Part shown: in pieces, positions 45,566-56,432 of the stretch
How positions within the stretch are numbered: position 1 is the stretch's first letter
How the letters are laid out: every line of letters starts with the position of its first letter
NCBI GenBank assembly: GCA_902702965.1
Contig: CACRXP010000045.1
Span: 1,414,524 to 1,478,523 of the forward strand
Direction: 5' to 3'
Length of the DNA stretch: 64,000 bases
Origin: Spirometra erinaceieuropaei
Lineage: Eukaryota; Platyhelminthes; Cestoda; Diphyllobothriidea; Diphyllobothriidae
The notes under the pieces: model-generated
Databases searched by the model: none
Told to the model about the DNA's origin: nothing
Seen by the model: only the letters and a program-made list of their open reading frames with translations
Position numbers and translations under genes: made by a program

Positions 45566-45735
45566 TTTAGAGTTGCGAAAATTCCCACAGCAGTATTCAG
45601 AAGACGAGTTGGCGAGCATACGTTGCTTTCGATAAATTAATTTCATTAAATGCGCAGTCCTTTTTGACAACCAACTCTATAGACAAGTAGACGGCGTCAC
45701 AATGGGCTCGCCTCTCAGAAGAACCCCCTTCAGGT
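45566..45735 (+). pseudogene. Penelope reverse transcriptase fragment
   Basis: The plus strand reads FDNQLYRQVDGVTMGSPL (about 45663-45716), the YRQxDGVxMGSPL signature of Penelope-like reverse transcriptases. After it the expected GP continuation changes to RRTPF and similarity is lost. Upstream, GAGTTGCGAAAATTCCCA and GGCGAGCATACGT match 53862-53915, another fragment of the same element. A stop codon lies just upstream in frame. This is a scrap of the polymerase and is inactive. Confidence 0.75.
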
Positions 45736-46439
45736 TTCGCGGTTACCGTAGTCAAAGGTTGACTAACCACATGCAACTTTCTGCACCCTTCCGCTCTCGC
45801 CCAACCCGTGTTTTAAAACTAACTTTCATCGATTTTTTAACCACTGACTTGTTTGACTGTAGCCTGTTCCCATACAATTGTACTGGCCGGAAGAGACTTT
45901 ATCGAAAGCAACATATGGTCGCCACCTGTCTTCTGAAAAAAAGTTTTTTCTTGTTACATTCAAAGGGTTCTCCCTCGTAACACTGTGTGCCTATGGCGAC
46001 CAAGAAAAGATGACGTTTTAATTGGTGGAGGGGCGGTCTTTTCAGGCTGAGCCACAACTTGCCCTTTTCTATTCACTAACGAGTGCACTTCTACTTTACT
46101 GTAGCAGACTAGTTACTTGGTCAACTGTAATTATATGCTCTGTTTTGTGTATACGCACAAAATTAATAAGACCTCTTGGCAACGTCCGCGGATTTCCGTA
46201 TAAAAATGAATCTCAAGAACGACGAATTCCGCATTCCATGCCCGCTCTGACCGCTGCTTTTTACGTTGGGGAACTTGTCAAGTTAGAATCGAAAGCGTAA
46301 TTTTCTTCTCTCAGCTTCTTTACAAGATCCGTACGAGCTATTATTAGTTCTAGTTAAGACCTTGTGTTTTTCGCATCTTAAATCCTTCATTGTGCATGAA
46401 ACTCCACAGTAGACGGGGAAATACGTTGATAGAAGCGAA
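45736..46439. other. No recognisable gene
   Basis: Frames up to 92 codons, without motifs. It lies between two Penelope fragments of opposite orientation and could be remnant element DNA. Confidence 0.4.
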
Positions 46440-46565
46440 CAGGCGAGTTCCGGGTAGCAGTTCAGAAGACGAAGATGCGATCAGTGGAACAAGAAATTTA
46501 TTGGCCTGACGTTTCGGATTCTCACTTGAATCCATCATCAGAGACATTCGCGGATAAAGGTGATG
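46440..46565 (-). mobile_element. Penelope-like 3' end fragment
   Basis: CAGTTCAGAAGACGAAGATG, CGATCAGTGGAACAAG, TTTATTGGCCTGACGTTTC and GATTCTCACTTGAATCC match the element 3' end at 8945-9046 in the same orientation. No coding sequence is attached. It carries the best-preserved hammerhead-like motif of the window. Confidence 0.75.
46504..46545 (-). ncRNA. Hammerhead-like ribozyme motif
   Basis: Reading the minus strand: GTCT (helix I strand, 46545-46542), CTGATGA (46541-46535), an extra T (46534), GGATTC (46533-46528), loop AAGTGA, GAATCC (46521-46516), GAAAC (46515-46511), GTC (46510-46508), AGGC (helix I partner, 46507-46504). Both core boxes are canonical and helix II is a perfect 6 bp. 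Helix III is reduced to the palindrome ACGT, as in hammerheads thought to work as dimers. Cleavage would follow the GTC. The T between the first box and helix II is not canonical but is shared with the 9.0 kb copy. Hammerheads are known from Penelope-like elements. Confidence 0.6.
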
Positions 46566-47214
46566 GTGGCATAAGGAGGAAATCGGTGTTCTCGCAACCA
46601 TTTTCCTCCAGTGACATTGGGGTACTGCCTGGCCACTTCAGCATGAAACAAATTTTCCTAGTTTATCACCCTACTGGTATACCTGGGAAACTTGCTGCTA
46701 CGACCGCAGCCAACCAATCAGAGGCCATCTTCTATCGGCACGCATATCCTTTGTATTAGCATTTGGAAAAGTGTAGTCAGGGTCCTGAACTGTGCTTCGG
46801 TAAAATTAACCCAACGTTTAGGTTGACCCTTCAGTTACTCCGATTCACCTTTTGTTGGCATAGCACACGCCTACAGTTCCGAAGATGTTTGAGATGGCCT
46901 CCTGCGGACCATACGGTTCGCAAGAAATTACTGACCTCTTCTACTCCGTAAGGAGTTCTTTTCCCTCGCCGCCTCAACCTCATTACACGGATATTACGGC
47001 AAGTGTATGTCACGTGCGCGCTTCTTAGTGGGCTTGACATCGGAGAAAGGTCTCCGGCAAAGTTGCGGGCCGCATGGATCGATCGTAGGATGAGTGCATC
47101 TGGGAGAGGTGTAAATTGCTTCGCCGATCAGCCAGATCAACAACGCATGCACATGTGTATCCGTAACGCGGTGGGGGAAGACTACCGACCGGCGTGGTCA
47201 GACCAATACCAAGA
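46566..47214. other. No recognisable gene
   Basis: No motif or repeat recognised. Confidence 0.4.
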
Positions 47215-47590
47215 CAGTTCGACCTTAGGGCCCGACGACGCCCACCGTGTGCTCAACAGCAAGGTGTAGCAGCCATGAGCATAAACTCGTTTATAGTGAG
47301 GGAAGACTTGCGCGGCATCTACCGCACCCACTCCTCCTCTCCACCTGGGCCAGGTCTCAAGACATACTGAAGGAGACCGGAGGCGGCTGGCACGGCCGGA
47401 TCCGCGCCTAGACGTATCACCGCATCCCCCAATCCACAACAAACACTTGACCAGGATTTAAATCAACAATAACAACAGCACCACAACGGGTCAGAAGGAC
47501 GAAGATGATTGGCAGCCATGTTCATGACCTGCATACGCAGCAGGGAACCAGGTGCCATAGAACGGCCAGAGCAAACCAGGTTACTAACGC
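47215..47590 (+). repeat. Dispersed repeat B
   Basis: Shows GCCCGACGACGCCCACCGTG, ACTCGTTTATAGTGAGGG, GGCATCTACCGCACCC, ACAACAAACACTTGACCAGG and a shortened 3' part (GATTGGCAGCCATG, ATACGCAGCAGGGAACCAGG). Confidence 0.8.
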
Positions 47591-48821
47591 CATGGTTTGC
47601 TTATCCAATACCACATAGAGAGAGATGTATCCATCACACAGATATGACGACTCGAGCAGTCAACTCAGGCCTCATTCGAGAGAACCATAAGTCTGACATT
47701 CTGGCGAATCCAAACTGCGCATTTTGATGTTCGCAGATACCCAGTAGAGTAAATCGCCCAAAATTTCAGGTGAATCATCACCGGGACCCAACGACCTCTT
47801 CTCAAATTCCATGTGCACATTTAGGCTGCCATTATTGTGCACGTGGTGGCATGTTTGACCATCCTGCAAAGAAGAACAACAATTCTTCCTTATGCGCATT
47901 TATGTCAATGTTTGAAAGCCAAGTAAGGCTCTTAGAACCGCTGTGCCGACCTATGGTCTCTTACGCGTCTACAGTGGAATGAAAGGTGAGAGGTGGCCCG
48001 GGCGTTAGGGCTGCAAATGGATTAATCGTAGGCGATCGCATAGCGATGAGCAGGTCGTGAGTCATAAAAACAACTGGTGTTGTAATGTCTACTTCTGGTT
48101 TGTTTATGGTTGTCGGCCAGCCAGATCTCATATCGAGGTCGACAGAACCTGAGTTGCGCTAATGGCTCAGGCTTTACCAGCTATGTGCAAACTTTCGATA
48201 GAACAGAATATCTATACTGACGGCGTAGTCCTTCCGCAAGTAGCACTGTTTCTAGAATATGCAAATGTGCTATTCAGGGGTTGTTCACTTTCAGTGTTTA
48301 AATCCACACCCCCCACACACACAAGGAAAAAGAAAGTGTAGAAGTGCGCGGGAAAGTTGACACTGGGGGTATGCGGTGGTGGGAGGGAGGCTTCAATTTT
48401 AACTCGAAATTTGAAGTTCTCACTTCGGTGGGGTATTTGGTGTTTGCGCGTGAAGGGAGGGGGTGTGGGAGGGAGGGAGGGGGAAAACAGAAAAGACGGT
48501 GAAAAACCGACGGTCATCCAAATTGATGGAGGGAAGGTCCTTGGATTTGCTTTTGGCTCCGACAATGACGACGTCATCGGGGTGCCCTCATTGTTCCCGT
48601 CTGCTGATTTCTCAGGTCTGAGAAGTCAGCGTCTAAAGACCTGGTAGGGGGGGGGGGGAAACAAAAATGAAATGGATCGCCTTTTTCGACACTCAGGAAT
48701 GTTGCGCATGATGACGTTGACACAGGCGCTTAATCGTCCGTGTCCAGCGCCAACTCCAGATGGTTTTGTATGTCGCTCAACTCCCTGATGACAATGATGT
48801 GTATTCCAGATACCCACCTTA
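47591..48821. other. No gene; purine-rich and G-rich segments
   Basis: 48440-48484 contains several GGGAGGGAGGG runs and 48647-48658 a run of G. A possible very diverged SINE lies at 47995-48160 (GTGGCCCGGGCGTTAGGGC, GGTTGTCGGCCAGCCAG). The rest shows nothing recognisable. Confidence 0.4.
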
Positions 48822-51800
48822 CAGTGCGTGACCTATCTCATGAAATCTGATAACGGAATCCGATGCGAGAACTTCTGGTAGCCTTTAACGTGGCGCATTT
48901 TATTCGCTCGCCCACATCCTTCAATGAAATGTCCTTTTTGTGCAGAAATGGCGTTTACGTAATTATATCAAGTTAAATATCAGTCAATTTTAGCGAAAAC
49001 GGACGTTGAAATATATTTGTGCAATTTCGTATGCTAATACATGTCCTAGACTCCGTTTACGCATCCGAGCGACTTTTCATTGAAAGGATAATAATTCACC
49101 CGCGAGAGTTTTCATAAACAGATTTAGCCGAACTTGAAAATTTATTTTATGTCCAACGTTAACCGTGGTAGTCAACCTGCTAACACAAAGGTTATTTCAA
49201 GAAAACCAGAGGTTTCATCAATTTCTAATTGTCAAATTAGCAGATCTGTGCGATTTAGTGCCCTCAGGTGCAGTAATAACGCAGATGGGGATTACTTCGT
49301 TTAAATGGGACTAAAATGTGTTGCCGTTTGGAAAATTCTACCCGATTTCACATAAATGACCACCGCCGAATGGTCATTTCAAGTTTTGAACATATAAAAT
49401 ACTACTTGGTGTGTAGTTTAGTTTCTGTGTATACCTCAGTCAGAAATAGAACGAGCATTTTTATGGGCGCTCTGCCGTGCATTCATAATCGAAGAACGAA
49501 GTCTAAAAGCTTTCTTATTTACCGAAGGCGTATTGGTTGTTGACTTTCGTTGTGAACGGCCATTTTTCTCGAAAATGAAGTTTGATGTTTGAATGAGTCT
49601 TCAAATGTGACCCGAACGACCATCTTCGTGAAAAAGAGCGTCCGAGCACTCACTAATTCGGTAAACGCTTTCAAGAATAGTCTTATTTTAAAGTTAACAA
49701 CAGACAGGCAATTCAGAATCCGTCTTTATGGACGATCGGGTGCAAACACTAAAAATCATGAAGTATGCAGCAACATTTAGAGGCCGATCTGAAACTCAAC
49801 GTAATCCGAAACGAACAAAAAGCGTAAATTAATCTAACGAAAGAAAAGTTATCTCTATAAACACAAAAGGGTATGTTTACGATCACGCCTGTCAGTTATA
49901 TTTAATTTTATTAGGCACCGACTGGCCTCATGGCATTTCACCTTATGAAAACATTTGTTCCTACGATGTCCCCATCGGTGAAATCAAGCAAAATCCAATT
50001 TTTCTTGTTGAACCCATCTTATTTAACTCAAAAGAGTCAAGGATAACACGAAATCCTGGAAAACTGTTTTGAAATCTACATTCAGAATGCAGGCAGTTGA
50101 AAAACCGTCATATGTGAAATCACACTAATTATTAAGCAATATTTAGATGTATCCTTCACGAAAACACGGCTATTAGACGTTATTTTATTTTAACTTTCAT
50201 ATTTACTACGTTTTTATATGCAAATACATTCTATACATTTAAAAACGAAGTTTGCTAAATTGGAGCCATTTCTGACGTTTTCGGGATACTGCGCTTTTTT
50301 AAAGAAATCAGCATTTCTAAGCAACGCAACACTGCATTAAATATTTCTTATATGTTTTTAATTCTTTTAAACTTGTAATTAATTAACATAGACATTGAAC
50401 CCATGAAATGGAGTTGGTTTGCGAGCGATTGGCAATCATTCGTAAACTTCGACACATTTCCTGAGTTAAGTCACTAACTGTAGGCAGTGACACTGGGCGT
50501 ATTCGAGGTGTAAATATGAGGTAGCTGTTCACCAAACGACGCTCACACCAATGTAGACGGTGACATTGCGTCAGTTGCTGTTTCGAGTTGGGATTTTCAA
50601 TCGGGCTGGATTGACGTGCGGCGGTTTGTCCTGATTTCAGGGCGGAAATGAACATTTACGCCTTGGCTTGGGCCTGAGACGCTACAGCCTATACGGGCAT
50701 TGACACAACTACTAACAAAAAATAGTCTGGAATTGTCATTTGTGACTTATTTGTCGCCATCACTTGATGCTAACTCAGTCCCGCGCACCGGCCTGCCCGG
50801 ATCCAGCGAGTCATTCACAAATTTTAAGGTCAACACCTATTTTAATGCAATCTATCCAAGTATAGTTCAGTATATTTAAGGGTAATGGGTGAATTACTCC
50901 ATCAATAAACCCCACTCATATTACCTCCGTAATAATAGGCTATTTGAAAACTCTTCGCAACAGTTAACCAGCACTAGTTTGCTTTTAACCTGTGGCAACT
51001 GTGTAAGGCCAGTGACGGGACCGTTCTGAGTGACTCTTAAGTTTGACTGACTGACGATGTTTCCGTCCAACACCCTGAGTCACCAAAATGTGGTGTTGTA
51101 CAGTAGGCGACCTGAGGGATTAAAGGTGCCGAACCGGCATAAATTGATGGACCCAACATCTATATTAATAAAGAACAAATTTAACGAAGTTGAAAACATG
51201 GAAAACATATTAAAATAATATTGTCTCCTCAAGGCATTCTACCTTTATTTAGAAAAGCGGAACGTATCGATGACGTCAAAAATGGTCGTGGTTGAGTAAA
51301 CTTCTGTTTAAGATGTACATTTGGAAAGTCTGTTCGTGTAGAAAAGCTGAGTAAATGTGACACCACAAATAGGATAACGTTTGAAGATAGTCTTTTAGTA
51401 AAGTTAATATTTAAATATTTTCTAGGAATTGGTGTAACGGTTTTCCGACAACCTATATTCTGAGTATAGATTTCAAAGCGATTTCCCGATATTCGCTGTA
51501 CTTTTTACGCCTTTGCATTGATTGAGATTCGGTTCAATAAAGCAAACAGGATTTTGTTTGACTGCGCTGATGGGGACATCATAGGAATAACAGTTTTCGT
51601 AAGGTCACGTGTTGCCAGGTTGGTCAGAACTGGTAGATGCAGGCGTAAACACCCCATTTTGTAAGACTCAAGAAAAGTCTTCTTCCGTGAAATTAATTTG
51701 TACTTTTACTTTGTTCTTACTTACGCTGAGTTTCAGGTCGGCTTTAAGACATTGCCAAATACTTCATGCTTTTCAGTGTTTTCAACTGATTGCACATAAA

Positions 51801-53371
51801 AGATGATTATGCATCGCGTGTGTAATAAAACCTCCAAAGTAAGATACTTCTTGAAGACGTTTACCGAAGTAGTGGATGGTTGGGAGTTATTTTTCATGCA
51901 GATGATCGTTTCTGTCACATTTGAAGACAACCAATCATGAAATCTCATTGCATCGTGTGCTATAACTGCACCTTAGGGCACGAAATCATATATTCGCTAA
52001 TATTTCTTTCAAAAATCGACCGAACGTCCGGTTCTCTAAAAGTGACCAGTAGGTTTGCAACCTGATTCTAACAATTAGAACCAGAAAAGAGATCCCTTTT
52101 AAAGTGCAGTCAGCATTATTTAGTGAAACTCTCGATGGTAAAGTACAGTAGGTGGGCTAACTCATGAAATGTGAACCGAAATTCCGAAATGGGTTTTCGT
52201 TTCGAAAAGACTAATTTAATAGGGCTGCAAAACTAGTCAGCCTGCAACATAATTCTATAATATTTCAGTTACCACAGGATGCCGGTTTTCGAATAAACTT
52301 CCATTCCGGCTGCATGCAAAAACTGCACACTAACGACTGCCTACCTAAGTAGCATGAATTTTCTCATTGATTTTCGATGCCCCTAAAAGTCCAATAATAT
52401 TTCATGGAAAACATACATAAAATATTCATTCTTTTGCTCATTCGGTAAACAGTTACGTTTTCTTTCAATCTTATACTCAAAGGAAGGGTATAATTCGGTT
52501 TTCACAAACTTTCTCAATTCCTGAATAATTTTGAACTCGCTCTACCGTTGCGTTTGTATTCAGGGTTTACAAACTACAAGCCGTATATTTTCTGCGTACG
52601 GAAAACCACACATTTCACTACGGTACTGAAGGGGGACCACATAGATTTCATAAAATTTATTAGTGGATTTGATCCATATTGTTAATTTTACAAGCCACTC
52701 TGGTAAACGCAGAGACATGACGATTTATGAACGGCCATTTCACGGTACAATTCGGAACTTTTTAAGAATTGAATTATACCCTTTCTTCGAGTATAGGATT
52801 GAAAGAAAACGTAATTTTATACCGAATGATCAAGAGAATAAATATTTTTATGCATGTTTTTCATGAAATATAATTGAACTTTTAGGGGCATCGAAAATAA
52901 ATGAGAAAAATCAATGCTACTTAAGTGTAGTTTTTGCATGCAGGCGAAAGTCGACACCCTGAGGTAACTGGATTATTGTAGAATTATGCTGCGCGATGGT
53001 TAGTTTTACAACACTACTTAATTAATCTTTTCGAAACAAAAATGTATTTCGGGATTTCGGTTGACATTTCATGAGTTAGCCCACCTACTGTTCTTTTTTT
53101 CAAAGTAGAACACACTTAGGTGCACAAACAAAGTCTAAAGCAGCTTTTAGAGCATAGGAACTTGCCCGACTACAACAGGAAATCCGTTTTCGCTCAAAGT
53201 TATGAACATTGTGCTTTATACAATTACTTAGCCACATTTTCCTCCCAAGAAAAGGACATCTCCTTCAGGAGGCGGCTGGACTAGCGAATCAAAGCGCATA
53301 GCGATTTGGACGTCCGAAACTCTCTCCTATCAGTTTCACTCATCAGGTTTCTTGAGTTAGGTCACGTACTA
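48822..53371. mobile_element. Large foldback element with >1 kb inverted arms
   Basis: The left end CAGTGCGTGACCTATCTCAT follows TA (48820-48821). The right end in reverse reads TAGTACGTGACCTAACTCAA at 53371. Inverse-complement blocks can be followed the whole way: GGACATTTCATTG near 48925 with 53250; GCCCTCAGGTGCAGTAATA (49260) with 51970; CTTCAAATGTGAC (49610) with 51925; GATGTCCCCATCGG (49965) with 51572; TTGAAATCTACATTCAGA (50071) with 51465; TTAACATAGACATTGAACCC (50383) with 51150. The arms are about 1.3-1.6 kb and the loop only about 730 bases (50410-51140). Without the nested element at 52146-53090 it would be about 3.6 kb. The loop holds a 90-codon minus frame (50383-50655) with no motif and no transposase, so it is probably non-autonomous. 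Confidence 0.85.
52146..53090. mobile_element. Foldback element nested in the larger one
   Basis: The terminal repeats CAGTAGGTGGGCTAACTCAT are identical at both ends for at least 25 bases. The arms extend about 400 bases each with few differences, leaving almost no loop. TA precedes the left end (52144-52145); TT follows the right. The surrounding sequence is the right arm of the 48822-53371 element, which resumes at 53091. The similarity between its arms is higher than between the arms of the host element, in keeping with a younger age. No coding capacity. Confidence 0.9.
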
Positions 53372-53655
53372 CCAATCACATTTGGCAGCAAAATGTGTAC
53401 AGGCTGTGATACTTAAACGCGAGCTCGGCCCTCGCAGAGCCGGTCTCATTGCAGGGAAAAATAGAGTGTGCCGGTTTGCCCTGGCTCTGCGTTCCGGGGC
53501 CCTTAAAGGCGTTCATAGGACAAAGAGTAATCAAGAAGACTGTTAGGGATCCTTGCGGGCAGAGTCAATACTCATAAGCGAACTTGCGATCCGCACAATT
53601 TTTGTGCGTCTGTCAGCATTACCGACCGCAACCTGCCGAGTGGAAGACATTTGCG
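53372..53655. other. No recognisable gene
   Basis: A short unique spacer between the large foldback element and the telomere-like element. Confidence 0.45.
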
Positions 53656-54672
53656 GTAAGATATGGTTTGGTAGCCCCACCTGATGGACACAACACTGTT
53701 AGGGTTGGGGTCAGGGTTAGGGGCTATAATTAGGGGTTATGGTTAAGGGCTAGGGTTAGGGGTTAGGGCTAAATGTCGGGGTTAGGGGTTAGGGTTACGG
53801 GGTTAGCGCAGCTATTTCTCAGCCATTCAATGTACAACCGCGCATTCCAACAGCTTTTCTTCTAGAGTTGCGAAAATTCCCATTGAAGAATTCAAAAGAC
53901 AATTTGGCGAGCATACGTAAGCTTTCGATAAATTCTCATCAGGCCCATACATTTATATTTCTATCGAAGTAATTAAAAAGGATATGCGGACAAGCAGAAG
54001 TTTTTCAGTAGCTGGGGTTCGGGGGGAGGGTCTGGGTGGGTGAGGTGAAAAAAAAATTACCGTCAGTGTCGGGGGAAAAGGGGATGGTGGGCACTGGAAG
54101 GGGTAATTATACGCAGGTGGGTGGCATGGTGGCTTTGGCCCGTGGTAACTGTGGGACCTGTACAAAGTTCTTTTGTGCGCATAGAACTGGTTTGTATAGC
54201 CTGATTACAGCCACCCTGCTGTTGCCAACAGACGCTGTCCAAGGGGTTTTGGATAGCTTGACGGGACCTTGTAGATCACTCGGAATGCCTGACCGGCATC
54301 TACACAGTGATCTGCGTCTACCATTTGGACGAGGATAGACTGTTGACGTTCTTTATTTGGCCCTTTCCTAACTTCGCACAGGCCCCGCAGATACCATGCG
54401 CCTAAGCCATCATGCCAGTCAACTGCGTATAATTACCCGTCTAAGGGCCCGCCATCCCCTTCTTCCCCCTGAAACTCACGGTACTTTTGTTTTTCACCTT
54501 ACACACCCAGACACTCTCCCCCAAACCCCAGCTTTTCTTCCGCATACAACTGCTTGATCTCGTCGTCTCTGTGTTCCCCGGCCCCATTTGTAAAAACCCC
54601 GATTACCACCGGTCCCGTATTAGAGGTGACTGGGACTTTTTTTACTTCAGGTGGGACTACGAAACCACATCC
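53656..54672. mobile_element. Element with inverted ends and long telomere-like core, interrupted
   Basis: The left part (53656-53860) has GTAGCCCCACCTGA, then about 120 bases of variants of TTAGGG and TTAGGGG, then CAGCTATTTCTCAGCC and CAACCGCGCATTCCAACAGC. The right part (54525-54672) has CAGCTTTTCTTCCGCATAC, CCACCGGTCCCGTATTAG and the end GGTGGGACTACGAAACCAC. The order equals that of the 243-base copy at 26095. About 670 bases between the parts are foreign. They begin with a Penelope fragment (53862-53937, GAGTTGCGAAAATTCCCA) and include CCAGCTTTTCTT again at the return point, so the insertion may have duplicated part of AGCTTTTCTTC. Confidence 0.75.
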
Positions 54673-55182
54673 GACCCCTTTTGCCTCAAGTGGTTGGGCA
54701 TAAAGCACACAAACCAACCGTGCCTGCGTTGAACTCTCAACTGTCCCGTGCATGTGGTTGGAATATAACTAGCTGGTTACTATTAAAAAAAAATTACCGC
54801 TTTGCTGAAACATACTAAGCCGTTGATAGAAGGAAGTATACGTGATTTGCTAGTCGGGCAATGAGCACTAACCTGCAAACTAGCAATTTACAGATATTTT
54901 ACGGAGTTGCAAGAAGTTGGTACGTCTCCTACACCAAATGGCCAATGTATTTATGTGGGTATTTGGAAATGTCCCCAGTAAACAGTACTTAGAAACACTG
55001 GGGGTGCTTAACTGCCAATGTCCCGCTTTAGAAAAATCGCGACTTGTTTAAAACTATGCCTTTGCACTGAAGATTACTGAATTTGAAAAGGACCTAGTTG
55101 AAAATAATTGATATTATAATAATAACCAGGATTTGCGAAAAAACCGACGGTGTATGCAGAAAAGAAGGCACGGTGGACTAAC
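54673..55182. other. No recognisable gene, probable intron
   Basis: Downstream (minus strand) of the PDZ exon, so likely intron of that gene. No second exon was recognised. Confidence 0.45.
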
Positions 55183-55331
55183 TTTGATATGGTGAGCTTG
55201 AGGTCTTTGTTGGAGGAGCGAATCATGTCTGAGGCCTGAGAATGACTGAGATTGGTCGTTTCTTCACCGTTTATGCAATGGATTTCGTCCCCACAGTGCA
55301 GCACCCCCTCTGCAGGACTTCCAGGTTGCGT
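55183..55331 (-). CDS. PDZ-domain exon
   Basis: On the minus strand a T-rich acceptor (TTTCTTTTTAG) ends just before 55331 and the donor GTTAGT starts at 55182. The 149-base exon is open in one frame and encodes 49 residues plus two bases of the next codon. The sequence covers strands 3 to 6 of a PDZ domain: PGSPAEG, then GDEIHCINGEET with the Gly-Asp and Ile-Asn-Gly signature, then SHSQASDMIRSSNKDL for the second helix, then LKLTIS for the last strand. PDZ domains bind C-terminal peptides of partner proteins in scaffolds. The carboxylate-binding loop would lie in the exon before this one, which I did not find. The HSQASDMIR helix resembles ALP/Enigma and other PDZ-scaffold proteins, but one exon cannot assign the gene. 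The track-type frame starting at an internal Met and running past the donor is not the true exon. Confidence 0.85.
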
Positions 55332-55445
55332 CTAAAAAGAAATAATGAAATACGCAAGTTAGGACATCCCTGGTCAACCCCATCGCGCATCACGGACTGA
55401 AGAACAGGCGAATCCGTCGAACTTATTAAAAAATATATGCATCAC

Positions 55446-55472
55446 TACTGCTACTACTACTACTACTATTAA

Positions 55473-55532
<60 letters not shown>

Positions 55533-55551
55533 CACCACCACCACCACCACC
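55446..55551. repeat. (ACT)n then (ACC)n microsatellite
   Basis: TACTAC units with a TATTAATAC interruption pass into ACC units. It lies about 115 bases upstream of the PDZ exon, within the presumed intron. Confidence 0.97.
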
Positions 55552-56061
55552 GCGCATGCACTCTAAATTGGCCTTAAAATTTCTTCCTCCAGTTAACTAC
55601 TGCTCAGGCTTCAGAGTAGGTGACTTTCCAGAGGCGATAACGTATGAAATCGGCGCAGGTATCTGAGCCTGTTTATGAAAAATGATGTAGAAGAGCAAAA
55701 AAGGTACGCAACTACTAAGCATGTACATATTCCAACTATGCGAAATCTGAACGAATGTTTCTCAAATCAGACATTTTCAGAAAACCCACACAGTTAGGCA
55801 TGCTCATTGGCAAACATTCTAACCACATGTACACGAGGATACAGTGATAGATTTTATCGTGCTGGAGGACAAATAGGACGATGGACTTGATGTATGAGCA
55901 AACGTTTCAGTTTAAATAAACGACTACACCAAATATGCGTGAGAACAAGAGGTCCAAAGATATAGACTGCCATAGATTTCCGTAACGAACGAGTTCATTT
56001 AACTGTTACTGGGTTTGTTCAAAAGTTTGGGCGGACGATAAGCTTAACATAGCAAACAATT
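55552..56061. other. No recognisable gene, possible intron
   Basis: Upstream of the PDZ exon on its strand. No further exon recognised. Confidence 0.4.
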
Positions 56062-56432
56062 TAGGCAGAATAGCATTACCGACAAAGGCAAGGGAGACAG
56101 GAATGATCCTCTCTGGCTGATTAGTTGTCCTTGGCCAGTCAAATCCAATCCCGAGGTGTGGAACACCTGACGCTCGATCCCGCGACCTATTGGTTAGAAG
56201 TCCACCGCCTGGGGTTCGAAGTATTCCACACTTCGGGGATGGGTATGACTGGCTGACGACAGCTAATAAGCTGGAAATGGCCATTCCAGTCTCCCTTGTC
56301 TTTGTCGGTAATGTTATTCTGACTATATCATGAGCCGCTGTGCGGCTGCTGGTTGGGTCTTATAGAGTGTCCTAAGGCACAAGGGGATGAATGAGTTCCG
56401 TAAAACGACCAGTAAGCGCCACTCTACCATAG
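56062..56432. mobile_element. SINE inverted dimer with flank module on the right
   Basis: A minus SINE (56062-56212; ATTACCGACAAAGGCAAGGG, GTTAGAAGTCCACCGCC) meets a plus SINE lacking its tRNA-like head (56213-56320; CACACTTCGGGGATGGGTAT, CTCCCTTGTCTTTGTCGG). The flank module follows in reverse orientation (56330-56432; GTGCGGCTGCTGGTTGG, TGAATGAGTTCCGTAAA). The mirror arrangement of the flank compared with 32793 and 38075 shows that the whole module moves as one unit in either direction. Confidence 0.85.
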
